From an uncultured bacterium (GTDB taxonomy: Bacteria; Bacillota; Clostridia; Lachnospirales; Lachnospiraceae), in assembly GCA_948467735.1 (NCBI GenBank), contig CAOKFN010000071.1, forward strand, positions 1 to 14,487: a stretch of DNA of 14,487 nucleotides, written 5' to 3'. This document shows, piece by piece, positions 6,549 to 13,638 of this stretch; the stretch's first letter is position 1; each line of letters begins with the position of its first letter. The position numbers and the translations under genes are program-made. The notes beneath the pieces are model-generated. The model saw only the letters and a list, made by a program, of their open reading frames with translations, did not search any database and was not told the origin of the DNA.

Positions 6549-7637
6549 ATGATTTCAAATCAGACGATTCAGACCAGCATAGACGAACTGAAGGCGATTA
6601 CAAAGGTGGATTTGTGTGTATGCAATTTGTCCGGCATGCCTGTTGCATCCACAACGGGCCAGATTGACATTGCCGCGGATTTAATCAGCGGATTCGCATA
6701 TTCACCTGCGGACAGTCAGGTAATAGGCGTTCACCATTTGCTGAAGATCTTGGACGAAGGTGAAGTTTTATATATTTTGGTGGCAAGGGGCACAAGCGAC
6801 GACGTATATATGGTAGGGAAAATTGCTGTGTGTCAGCTGCAGAATCTAATTATTGCCTATAAGGAGAGGTTCGATAGGAATAATTTTTTCCAAAACCTCC
6901 TGCTTGACAATCTTCTTCTGGTAGATATTTATAACAGGGCAAAAAAGCTTCACATCGAAGCTGCGGCGCCAAGAGCGGTTTTTCTAGTGGAAACGCTCAT
7001 GGAGAAGGATGGGATTGTGACGGAGCTTTTGAAAGGGATGTTTTCGGGACATTCCGGGGACTATATTACGGCTGTGGATGAGAGCAGCGTCATCCTGATT
7101 AAAGCTCTGGACGCAGGCTATACCAATGAGACGCTGATGGAAGTGGCGGAGACCATCGTGGCAATGATGAACGCGGAAGCAATGCTGAATGTGAAGGTGT
7201 CCATAGGCACAGTGGTTCAGGAGCTGAAGGATGTGTCAAAATCCTATAAGGAAGCCAAGATGGCATTGGATGTAGGCAAAATTTTCTATGCGGAGAAGAA
7301 AACCATTGCCTACAGCACCCTTGGAATCGGCCGTCTGATATATCAGCTGCCGGTCAATCTCTGTAAGATATTTATAGAAGAAATCTTTGGGGAAAATGTG
7401 CCTTATAATCTGGATGAAGAGACGCTGAATACCATAAATAAGTTTTTTGAGAACAACCTGAATGTCTCCGAGACCTCGCGGCAGCTGTTTGTTCACAGAA
7501 ATACGCTGGTGTACCGCATCGAGAGAATTCAGAAGACTACGGGGCTTGATCTGCGCAATTTTGACGACGCGCTTACGTTTAAAATTGCATTGATGGTGGT
7601 GAATTATATGAAGTATTTGGACAGCATGGATTATTAA
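6549..7637 (+). CDS. CdaR/PucR-type transcriptional regulator
   Basis: The 362-residue protein ends in a PucR C-terminal helix-turn-helix domain (about 291-355), with the signature NLNVSETSRQLFVHRNTLVYRI in part and DALTFKIALMV. The middle (about 140-260) resembles the degenerate GGDEF-like domain found in CdaR-type proteins. The N-terminal part (about 1-100) would be a sensor; its ligand is unknown. In the family such proteins respond to sugar acids or other metabolites. GGAGG at 6533-6537 lies 11 nt before the ATG. The ATPase gene upstream is separated by a terminator, so this gene must have its own promoter or read-through. tadA starts 23 bp downstream and may share the transcript. Confidence 0.85.
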   Translation: MISNQTIQTSIDELKAITKVDLCVCNLSGMPVASTTGQIDIAADLISGFAYSPADSQVIGVHHLLKILDEGEVLYILVARGTSDDVYMVGKIAVCQLQNLIIAYKERFDRNNFFQNLLLDNLLLVDIYNRAKKLHIEAAAPRAVFLVETLMEKDGIVTELLKGMFSGHSGDYITAVDESSVILIKALDAGYTNETLMEVAETIVAMMNAEAMLNVKVSIGTVVQELKDVSKSYKEAKMALDVGKIFYAEKKTIAYSTLGIGRLIYQLPVNLCKIFIEEIFGENVPYNLDEETLNTINKFFENNLNVSETSRQLFVHRNTLVYRIERIQKTTGLDLRNFDDALTFKIALMVVNYMKYLDSMDY

Positions 7638-7660
7638 AGGCTGGGAGATATCGGGGGCAG

Positions 7661-8182
7661 ATGATGGCGGTTATTCAAAGCGTTCATGAAAAATACATGA
7701 GGGAAGCCTTGAAACAGGCAAAGAAGGCGCTTGCGCTGGGGGAGGTTCCCATTGGCTGTGTGATTGTGTACGAGGGGAAAATTATCGGCCGCGGATATAA
7801 CCGCCGTAATACCGACAAGAATGCTCTTGCCCATGCGGAAATCACCGCTATCAAAAAGGCCAGCAAATATATCGGGGACTGGCGCTTGGAGGAGTGTACC
7901 ATTTATATCACCTTGGAACCCTGCCAGATGTGCGCAGGAGCTATTATTCAGGCACGTATCCCGGAGGTGGTCATGGGCTGTATGAATCCCAAAGCGGGCT
8001 GCGGCGGTTCTGTTTTAAATATTCTGGAAATGCCGGAATTTAATCATCAGGCGGCCGTCACCAGAGGAATATTGGAACAGGAGTGCGGCGAGCTGCTGAA
8101 AGTCTTCTTCACCGGGCTGAGGGAGAGAAATAAAAGAGAAAAAGAAAAACGCAGGCAGCTTTCGCAGCACATAGAAAGCTAA
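7661..8182 (+). CDS. tadA: tRNA-specific adenosine deaminase
   Basis: Converts adenosine 34 of tRNA-Arg(ACG) to inosine in the cytoplasm, needed to read CGN codons. The 173-residue protein has the zinc-binding and catalytic set H58-A-E60 and P87-C88-xx-C91. The motif EVPIGCVIV and the segment ARIPEVVMGC also fit TadA. The start is an ATGATG pair at 7661 after a G-rich ribosome site. The C-terminal tail is rich in Lys, Arg and Glu. In many Clostridia tadA is followed by the small SRP RNA gene and dnaX; here only a possible SRP fragment follows and then a convergent gene. Confidence 0.95.
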   Translation: MMAVIQSVHEKYMREALKQAKKALALGEVPIGCVIVYEGKIIGRGYNRRNTDKNALAHAEITAIKKASKYIGDWRLEECTIYITLEPCQMCAGAIIQARIPEVVMGCMNPKAGCGGSVLNILEMPEFNHQAAVTRGILEQECGELLKVFFTGLRERNKREKEKRRQLSQHIES

Positions 8183-8190
8183 CTGCATTT

Positions 8191-8225
8191 TTCTATACGA
8201 CAGGAACCGCCGCGCCAACCCTGTC
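8191..8225 (+). pseudogene. Possible truncated 5' half of a small SRP RNA gene
   Basis: The stretch GAACCGCCGCGCCAACC, followed by CTGTC, just downstream of tadA resembles, from memory, the first half of the small SRP RNA that often follows tadA in Lachnospiraceae. In a working gene AGG, a GGAA tetraloop and AGCAG must come next. Here the sequence changes abruptly after 8225 to GCCGGGCCGGGTTCC and none of the loop bases is present. If the likeness is real the gene is broken. The match is by recall only. Confidence 0.25.
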
Positions 8226-8252
8226 GCCGGGCCGGGTTCCATACCCGCAGGG

Positions 8253-8270
8253 GAGGAACAAGGCTTCCTC
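8253..8270. other. Small hairpin between convergent genes
   Basis: GAGGAA (8253-8258) and TTCCTC (8265-8270) form a 6-bp stem at the 3' end of the nucleotidyltransferase gene, opposite tadA. There is no T-run on either strand, so it is at best a weak terminator. Confidence 0.3.
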
Positions 8271-9192
8271 AGTCCCCATAGAGATTTTCAGGATATTTTC
8301 CCTCTGCGATAAGCCGACGGATGGATTCCACCACAATGGGCTTATCCTCCTTATAGGTTACGCCGAACCATTTATCCCTTGTCTCCAAGATGGATACGCT
8401 TGCTTTTCCGGCGTGAATCAAGGAATCCACATACATGGGCAGGAGGAATTCGCTGTCCGTATCGCCCGGTTTCAGCCCGGCCAGAAAATCTCGGAAACCC
8501 TCCTCCAGCGAATCCAAAAAGTCGGGGGTAAAGCCCCACATATTCATGGAGACGTGGCTTTGAATGTCACAGGCTTTGGTGCTGCCGTCGGCCGCCGTAC
8601 ATTCGGCCCCATGAGAAGTCTTTACAATTCCCTTCGTCTCATTTACTCCTGCGAGGTTTCCCTTCTCGTCTATCACGCAGATGCCCCTTGTTACCCCGCC
8701 GTGATCGCTCAAGGTGTTGCCGAGGATAAAGCCCGCCATACAAAAATCATATTCGACGCCCTTATCGTGATCCTGAACCAGATAATCGTGTATCAGCCGG
8801 AAAGCCTCCTTGCCATAATAATCATCCGCATTGATTACCAGAAAGGGCGTATCCACAATGCCCTTGCAGGCAAGCACTGCCTGCCCTGTGCCCCAAGGCT
8901 TTGTGCGGCCGGAAGGAACTTCAAAGCCCTTTGGAATATCGTTCAGCTCCTGTATGGCATATTCCACAGGAATCAGTTTTTCCACACGATTGCCCACAAC
9001 ATCCTTTAAAATATCCAGCAGATCGTTTCTGGTGACAAATACTACTTTGTTAAAACCGGCCGCTATGGCGTCATAGATAGAATAATCCATAATAATCTCA
9101 CCATTGGGTCCCATGGGCTCTAACTGTTTGATGCCTTCTCCAAATCGGCTGCCCATGCCTGCGGCCATAATGACTAAAGTGGTTTCTTTCAT
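8269..9192 (-). CDS. Nucleotidyltransferase, sugar-phosphate nucleotidyl transferase fold
   Basis: The 307-residue protein has the NTP-transferase N-terminus LVIMAAGMGSRFG (6-18) followed by IKQLEPMGPNGE, the nucleotide-binding loop of the family. NADDYYG (121-127) supplies the metal-binding aspartates. RTKPWGTGQAV (96-106) is a further family-like motif. It would join a nucleoside triphosphate and a sugar phosphate or similar alcohol phosphate; the substrate is not clear, so it is not called galU or rmlA. AGGAGG lies 6 nt before the ATG, within a repeat copy. It is the last gene of the minus-strand group and has a 205-nt structured gap from the GH28 gene. Confidence 0.85.
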   Translation of the reverse strand: MKETTLVIMAAGMGSRFGEGIKQLEPMGPNGEIIMDYSIYDAIAAGFNKVVFVTRNDLLDILKDVVGNRVEKLIPVEYAIQELNDIPKGFEVPSGRTKPWGTGQAVLACKGIVDTPFLVINADDYYGKEAFRLIHDYLVQDHDKGVEYDFCMAGFILGNTLSDHGGVTRGICVIDEKGNLAGVNETKGIVKTSHGAECTAADGSTKACDIQSHVSMNMWGFTPDFLDSLEEGFRDFLAGLKPGDTDSEFLLPMYVDSLIHAGKASVSILETRDKWFGVTYKEDKPIVVESIRRLIAEGKYPENLYGD

Positions 9193-9197
9193 TCATA

Positions 9198-9232
9198 CCT
9201 CCTATTTGAGTTCCGCCTCTACACTACAGTGC
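9198..9232 (-). repeat. Dispersed repeat, copy 3, with the ribosome site of the nucleotidyltransferase
   Basis: Read on the minus strand it begins GGCACTGTAGTGTAGAGG and ends CTCAAATAGGAGGT. This matches both ends of copy 1 at 4272-4330, but without the internal 9-bp hairpin. It supplies the AGGAGG used by the gene starting at 9192, and overlaps one arm of the 91-bp palindrome. Confidence 0.55.
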
Positions 9233-9305
9233 CCTTATTGGGAAGGAAATTTCATCTGCATAGGGCGCAGCTGAAATTTCCTTCCGGGCACTTGCGTTTA
9301 GAGGC
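9215..9305. repeat. 91-bp interrupted palindrome in the nucleotidyltransferase leader
   Basis: Nested inverted repeats are: GCCTCTA (9215-9221) with TAGAGGC (9299-9305); AGTGCCC (9228-9234) with GGGCACT (9286-9292); GGAAGGAAATTTCA (9241-9254) with TGAAATTTCCTTCC (9272-9285); and CTGC (9256-9259) with GCAG (9267-9270). As RNA it would form one long hairpin just before the ribosome site. No U-run follows. The symmetrical ends recall a small non-autonomous mobile element, but no target duplication was clear. Confidence 0.75.
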
Positions 9306-9317
9306 TGTTGTTATTCC

Positions 9318-9363
9318 AGTTCCCGTACAAGGGAACCTGCTCTGCTCTCTGCGCTGCAGCGCC
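9318..9363 (-). repeat. Dispersed repeat, copy 2, between the GH28 and nucleotidyltransferase genes
   Basis: On the minus strand it reads GGCGCTGCAGCGCAGAGAGC, then a hairpin of GTTCCC and GGGAAC (9331-9336 with 9319-9324), ending GGGAACT. It aligns with copy 1 through the hairpin but lacks the AAATAGGAGGT end, which appears instead in copy 3 on the far side of the palindrome. Confidence 0.6.
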
Positions 9364-9397
9364 CTTCCGGATGCCCAAGCTTATGCGCCATGCTTCA

Positions 9398-10627
9398 TTA
9401 CTTGCACCATTCTTCGGGAAGGCATCCCATGTCTTCCGCTTCCACCTGAACATTTTCAAACACAAAATCCGACAGCAGATATTGATCCTCCTGCGGCGTC
9501 ACATGATAACATTTCCGACATTTGCAGCGGCAGTTTCTCATGGTAATGTGATCCGCCTTTGAAATCGGTTTATCCGTGCGTCCTTTCAGGTCAAAGAACT
9601 GCTTCCAAGGGTTGATGTTTAAGAAGTTTTTTACGTTGCCCTCAATGTCCTCAACCAAGATATATTCATAGTGCTGAGGGGTATCGGGGCGCAGCTTGAG
9701 CCACAGCAGATTGCTTGCGTTCTCGGCCTTAATCCGCCGTATAATGATATTCCGGTCATGGACTGACTCCGAACCGACTGTCAGACAGCCGTGGCAGAAG
9801 CCGTAGACGCAGTCCTCTACAATGATTCTCTCATTGGAACCATTCTCGGGCGCTTCATCCGCCCAAGGGCCTTTTCCGCCTTTTAAAACGACGGCGTCGT
9901 CGTTGACCTCCATGTAGCAGTTCTTGACGTGTACATCCGTGCATACGTCGATATCCAGAGCGTCCGTACTGGGAGACTTTATGGGCGCCGCCGGAGAAAA
10001 GATATGGCAGTTCAAATACTTCACATGGTCGGACTTGTAGATATGGTTGGTCCAAAAGTGGGAATTCTGCAGATGGAGCCCATGTACTAATACATTGCTG
10101 CTATTGGAAATATAGACCAGACGGGGCCTCTGCTCGTCTTTATTCGTGCATTTCGGATTCCATGTCCGTCTGAGCCAGAAAGCCTTCCACGATTTTAGGC
10201 CGTTTCCGTCGATGGCGCCCGGCCCCATCATGGTGAACCCGTCCACATGATCCACATTGATCAGCGCGGCAAAATACTGACAGGTCTCGCCCTCGATGCG
10301 CGTCTCGCGGATGGGGTAATCGGAGATATCGTCGCTGCCTTTCAGGACGCCGCCCTCGGATATGTATAGGTTGACTCCCTGCGGAAAGGTAAGCGCCCCG
10401 GTCATATACGTTCCTGCGGGAACTACAATAACGCCGCCGCCTTGACCGGCCGCAGAGTCAATCACCGACTGGATTTCCTTGGTATATATTTTCCCGTCGT
10501 CAAAAATATGATAATCGGTCAATACATACTGCTTCCCCAAATCGGAAAGCTTTGGAACCTCGGTATCATAAAACCATGGGTCAATGGGAGTGCCGTCCGG
10601 AAAAAGTTCATTTTTATTCTGCATCAT
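9398..10627 (-). CDS. Glycoside hydrolase family 28 (polygalacturonase-like), cytoplasmic
   Basis: The 409-residue protein is a right-handed beta-helix enzyme of the pectinase group that hydrolyses galacturonide-type bonds. GH28 signatures in order are STDALDID (220-227; D222), the acid pair NDD (242-244), FCHGCLTVGS (277-286; H279) and LWLKLRPD (308-315) in place of the RIK motif. No signal peptide is present, so it probably acts on imported oligosaccharides. AGGAGG lies 5 nt before the first of two ATGs; the stop codon of the acyltransferase overlaps this ribosome site, so the genes are coupled. The C-terminus is rich in Cys (CRCKCRKC). Exact specificity cannot be told. Confidence 0.88.
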   Translation of the reverse strand: MMQNKNELFPDGTPIDPWFYDTEVPKLSDLGKQYVLTDYHIFDDGKIYTKEIQSVIDSAAGQGGGVIVVPAGTYMTGALTFPQGVNLYISEGGVLKGSDDISDYPIRETRIEGETCQYFAALINVDHVDGFTMMGPGAIDGNGLKSWKAFWLRRTWNPKCTNKDEQRPRLVYISNSSNVLVHGLHLQNSHFWTNHIYKSDHVKYLNCHIFSPAAPIKSPSTDALDIDVCTDVHVKNCYMEVNDDAVVLKGGKGPWADEAPENGSNERIIVEDCVYGFCHGCLTVGSESVHDRNIIIRRIKAENASNLLWLKLRPDTPQHYEYILVEDIEGNVKNFLNINPWKQFFDLKGRTDKPISKADHITMRNCRCKCRKCYHVTPQEDQYLLSDFVFENVQVEAEDMGCLPEEWCK

Positions 10628-10635
10628 TCTGCCTC

Positions 10636-11916
10636 CTATTTTAAATTATCGTGATTCTTCTTGGTTATTTTATAAAGCTCTTCCACCGCCAGTCGGGTCT
10701 TGGCGGCAACGTCTCCTCCTTCCTTTGGAAAACAATAATAAAGTACCTCCGCATTGCCGATACAGATCATATCCCCGATTTCGTACCAATAATAGTCCGA
10801 ATACAGGCTGTAGCTGACAATGGGTTTCTGATGATAATCCAGCCGGCCGTTACAGCCGGTCAGATGAAATCCCTCCACAGTGTGTACCAGCCGTCCTGTG
10901 CCCGTCTTATAGATGCTTTTGGTGTTTACCATTAAATAAATATCCACGGGAACGTCCAGACGATAGGTACCGTTTTCAAGCTCCTCGCGGACGCATTCCC
11001 GCTCCCAGCGATACCAGTCGGGAATGTGGGCAAATTCCGTGTTCCCGTCAAGAGCTTTCATAAAGCCGTATTCCGTCAGTTCATATTCCTTGCCGCAGCC
11101 GCCGCAGATGAGCGTTACGCCCTTTCCCAGCATTTTTCCTTCCGTGTGGCAGCGGGGGCATTTGTACAGGACGCGATTCAGGCAGTCGGCCCGGAAGGCT
11201 TCCGCGATTTTGATGTTATTTTCCTGCTGCCATCGAAAATTGTCGAATGCAAATTTTTCCCTCAATATTTCATTGAGCGTTTCCGGAGACGCGGAAGCGA
11301 TTTCTTCGGGGGAAAACAGATACTCCATATCCGCCGTTACATCCACCTTGCGGAGTTTTAAATTATTGTACAGCGGATCTCTGGCAAAAGCTCCGTAAGT
11401 GCGAATCATCACCACCGGAACCCGAAGCAGCTTGAGGCATTTTCCCAAGCTTTCCGGAAGCGGGGTAGCCGTGCCGTCAAAGCTGTAGCTTGCCTCCGGG
11501 AACATCAGTACGGAGCTTTTCAGCTTTTTCAGCGCATAGAGCATATCCCGAACCAGAACCATATCCGTGACAAATTTCTTTGTGGGGATACAGCCCATGG
11601 CCCGCATCAGCCGATTTTTTCCCACAAAACCGTCCAAGGTGCAGACGATGTTAAAGGGTCTGGGATAAAGTATGCCTGCGGCGATTTTTAAGTCGATAAA
11701 GCTGGAATGGTTCATAAGGTACAGGCATGGTTCCTTCTTGCCCAATTTTTCCATGCCGATTTTCCGGCAGGTAAAATTTGCGGCTTTTAAGTCATGAACG
11801 GACAGCGCTTTTAACAGGAGCCGAAAGATCGGTCTCGGCTTCAAGGGGCGTCTGTGTGCCTCTACAGGCTGTGCCAACACCTCTTCATAAGGCATTTCTT
11901 TGGTTTTTATCTTCAT
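10636..11916 (-). CDS. PlsC-like acyltransferase with C-terminal zinc ribbon
   Basis: The 426-residue protein has a PlsC/LPLAT acyltransferase domain: the catalytic HX4D motif NHSSFID (H70, D75) and a PEAS motif (140-143) in place of the usual PEGT. It would transfer an acyl chain to a lysophosphatidate-like acceptor at the membrane. C253, C256, C271 and C274 form a zinc ribbon, and a further domain of about 150 residues rich in Tyr follows. That extension is not part of ordinary PlsC (about 240 residues). The start is uncertain: ATG 11916 has AGGAG 13 nt upstream, whereas ATG 11946 has no ribosome site. It is the first gene of the minus-strand group and its TAG overlaps the GH28 ribosome site. 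Confidence 0.8.
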   Translation of the reverse strand: MKIKTKEMPYEEVLAQPVEAHRRPLKPRPIFRLLLKALSVHDLKAANFTCRKIGMEKLGKKEPCLYLMNHSSFIDLKIAAGILYPRPFNIVCTLDGFVGKNRLMRAMGCIPTKKFVTDMVLVRDMLYALKKLKSSVLMFPEASYSFDGTATPLPESLGKCLKLLRVPVVMIRTYGAFARDPLYNNLKLRKVDVTADMEYLFSPEEIASASPETLNEILREKFAFDNFRWQQENNIKIAEAFRADCLNRVLYKCPRCHTEGKMLGKGVTLICGGCGKEYELTEYGFMKALDGNTEFAHIPDWYRWERECVREELENGTYRLDVPVDIYLMVNTKSIYKTGTGRLVHTVEGFHLTGCNGRLDYHQKPIVSYSLYSDYYWYEIGDMICIGNAEVLYYCFPKEGGDVAAKTRLAVEELYKITKKNHDNLK

Positions 11917-12012
11917 GTAAAGCTGTGTACTCCTTTCAGGGCGCATATGAGAGGAATTGAACCGTTCATTTATACTGCACGTCGGTAAAACCTGCCGCGA
12001 GTCCCGACGATA

Positions 12013-12063
12013 GACCGCCTATAAGATACCGATGCTCTTATGTCTGCTTAAATTTCGGCGGTC
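12013..12063. repeat. Compound inverted repeat
   Basis: GACCGCC (12013-12019) pairs with GGCGGTC (12057-12063), and inside it ATAAGA (12021-12026) pairs with TCTTAT (12036-12041), leaving a 15-nt bulge on one side. On the minus strand it lies in the upstream region of the acyltransferase gene and could be an RNA structure or an operator. Confidence 0.45.
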
Positions 12064-12249
12064 TGCAGAATATCAGGGCTGGCCGGGATGATTGGTCTGC
12101 TGTCGGCTTATAGCTCCTGACGATTGTGAGTCGGGCCGCAGGGCAGGCTTTGGCGGCTGGCTGTTTATATCATAGTTTAGTATGCCGTGGGTTTCAAGGA
12201 TTATCCTGTCCTGAATTTCCATTCTATGGGAATTTTGGGCGGATTCTTC

Positions 12250-12297
12250 ATACCATGATATAAAGAAATTATACCATGTTATGGGAAGATATACCAT
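12250..12297 (+). repeat. Three ATACCAT words spaced by two helical turns
   Basis: ATACCAT starts at 12250, 12271 and 12291, giving steps of 21 and 20 bp. Such spacing places the words on one face of the DNA, as in direct-repeat operators. No function is known. Confidence 0.5.
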
Positions 12298-12435
12298 ATG
12301 CTTTTGAAGAAAGATATAAGTTTTGCCCCGATTTTGCTTCGAGGCTGCCTTGGTATTACGGGCGGAGCAAGGGGAATCGGCGGTTGAGAAAGTGTCCTAT
12401 ATCAGCAGGAGTATACTTATCAGCGATGTTTGTAA

Positions 12436-12454
12436 TGTGACGCTTTGCGTCACA
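12436..12454. other. Perfect 8-bp hairpin
   Basis: TGTGACGC (12436-12443) and GCGTCACA (12447-12454) are separated by TTT. No T-run follows, so it is more likely an operator or RNA hairpin than a terminator. Confidence 0.45.
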
Positions 12455-12565
12455 ATGCAGACCTACCGCTCGAAATACCATGAGGATTTAGTGCATAGTG
12501 AAATCACTTTCCTGCCCAATGCGCTCTCTTACTGAAAACGGGGAAGAAATTTAATGTGAATTTTA

Positions 12566-12594
12566 TTGTAAAGACAGACGTTTTTTTGTATAAT
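12566..12594 (+). promoter_or_regulatory. Promoter of the Rpn nuclease gene
   Basis: TTGTAA (12566-12571) and a perfect TATAAT (12589-12594) are separated by 17 bp. Transcription would start near 12601, leaving a leader of about 58 nt. Confidence 0.75.
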
Positions 12595-12616
12595 TGGAGT
12601 GTGACAGGAGAAATTT

Positions 12617-12649
12617 ATGTATTGGTTTCTGCTGCATAGGAGATTATGA
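12617..12649 (+). CDS. Possible 10-codon leader ORF before the nuclease gene
   Basis: ATG at 12617 lies 6 nt after AGGAG (12606-12610), just after the predicted transcription start. It encodes MYWFLLHRRL and its TGA (12647-12649) overlaps the GAGGTG ribosome site of the next gene. It may couple translation of the nuclease, or be chance. No homology claim is made. Confidence 0.25.
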   Translation: MYWFLLHRRL

Positions 12650-12658
12650 GGTGATATT

Positions 12659-13465
12659 TTGGATATAAAGGAGCAGGAACATCAACAAGATTTGGAAAAA
12701 ATAAAATCATTTAGATATATGGACGATGATTTTATGACAGTCTGCCTTGAAGATAACTATGAGGGCGTGGAATTGATACTTAGAATTGTTTTACAGCGTT
12801 CGGATATAAAAGTTACATCAATCAGAACACAGGAAGTAATGAAGAATTTGAAGGGACGTTCTGCAATTTTAGACGTTCGAGCGGTTGATAGTACCACTAA
12901 AGAATATGATATAGAAATTCAGAGAAAAGACGCAGGAGCAGGTGCAAAGAGGGCAAGACATAACAGTAGTCTGTTGGACGCACATATATTAAGAGCAGGA
13001 GAAGATACAGATATAATGCCTGACAGCTATGTTATTTTTATTACAGAAAATGACGTTATGGGAAAAAATAAAGCTGTATATCACATACAACGGTATGTGG
13101 AAATCGACGAGGGAAAGGAATTGTTTGGTGACGGTTCGCATATCGTATACGTGAATGGTAAATATAGGGGCAATGATGAAATCGGAAAGTTAATGCATGA
13201 TTTTTCATGTACAAATCCGAACGATATGAATTATGAAGCACTTGCGAAACGGGCAAGATATTTCAAAGAAGATGAGAAAGGAATTGCGGCTATGTGTAAA
13301 ATCATGGAAGATATGAGAAATGAAGCTGAGTTAAAAGGTGTAAAAAAGACAGCTATGCGTATGATTCGGGCAGGAAAGATGCCGCTGGAAGAGATAGCTG
13401 ATTACACCGAATTACCCCTTGATATAATTGAGGAATTAAAAAAACAGATAATGCAGATGGCATAA
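12659..13465 (+). CDS. Rpn-family PD-(D/E)XK nuclease (transposase_31-like)
   Basis: The 268-residue protein fits the recombination-promoting nuclease group, often annotated as PD-(D/E)XK nuclease family transposase. The active-site core is LDVRAVD with D72, then EIQ with E86 and Q88, the D...ExQ form seen in this group. The N-terminus FRYMDDDFMTVCLEDNYEGVELILRIVL is typical. The C-terminus (about 235-268) AGKMPLEEIADYTELPLDIIEEL is the usual helical tail. Start is TTG at 12659, preceded by GAGGTG with short spacing. It has its own promoter and terminator and is visibly A+T-richer than metG and its neighbours, which suggests acquisition by transfer. It appears intact. Confidence 0.87.
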   Translation: MDIKEQEHQQDLEKIKSFRYMDDDFMTVCLEDNYEGVELILRIVLQRSDIKVTSIRTQEVMKNLKGRSAILDVRAVDSTTKEYDIEIQRKDAGAGAKRARHNSSLLDAHILRAGEDTDIMPDSYVIFITENDVMGKNKAVYHIQRYVEIDEGKELFGDGSHIVYVNGKYRGNDEIGKLMHDFSCTNPNDMNYEALAKRARYFKEDEKGIAAMCKIMEDMRNEAELKGVKKTAMRMIRAGKMPLEEIADYTELPLDIIEELKKQIMQMA

Positions 13466-13493
13466 TCAAGAAAATTAAAACAACAGCGTAAAA

Positions 13494-13531
13494 GCGCATG
13501 GAACAGTAAATTGTAAACCATGCGCCTTTTT
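13494..13531 (+). terminator. Intrinsic terminator after the Rpn nuclease gene
   Basis: GCGCATGG (13494-13501) pairs perfectly with CCATGCGC (13518-13525) around a 16-nt A+T-rich loop, followed by C and five T. It lies 28 bp after the stop codon. Confidence 0.85.
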
Positions 13532-13549
13532 ATGCGTGCTTGCACGCAT
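13532..13549. repeat. Perfect palindrome next to the terminator
   Basis: ATGCGTGC and GCACGCAT are 8-bp perfect arms separated by TT. It abuts the terminator T-run and shares the ATGCG word with its stem. It may be a second hairpin or a protein site. Confidence 0.6.
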
Positions 13550-13638
13550 TGTCCAACAAGGAGGAACATGAGCGACAATATTTAGACCAACACCACAGGG
13601 CGCTTAACGAAAACTCCGTAAATCCGAAAATTTTGCGC

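Larger units (their letters stand above)
11947..12588. other. Gene-poor region with several structured DNA elements
   Basis: About 640 bp between the divergent acyltransferase and Rpn genes contain no convincing gene. Open frames at 12073-12297 (minus) and 12323-12535 (plus) lack ribosome sites and recognisable motifs. The region holds a compound inverted repeat (12013-12063), three phased ATACCAT words (12250-12297), an 8-bp hairpin (12436-12454) and the small palindrome AGTGAAATCACT (12497-12508). It may contain degraded sequence at the edge of an accessory segment. Confidence 0.6.

Noticed and set aside
8413..9009. Long plus-strand frame opposite the nucleotidyltransferase
   Set aside because: It is a shadow of the minus-strand gene, whose motifs and ribosome site are clear.
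12013..12063. tRNA gene
   Set aside because: The fold lacks an acceptor stem of proper length, a T-loop TTC motif and a three-arm layout.
12073..12297. 74-codon minus-strand frame
   Set aside because: No ribosome site, no recognised motif, and it covers the phased ATACCAT repeats.
12323..12535. 70-codon plus-strand frame
   Set aside because: Starts with TTG without a ribosome site and contains two palindromes; no family recognised. It may be a decayed gene but cannot be shown.
13568..13585. Five-codon frame MSDNI after AAGGAGG
   Set aside because: The ribosome site is only 3 nt from the ATG, the frame is too short to support and no gene follows it directly.
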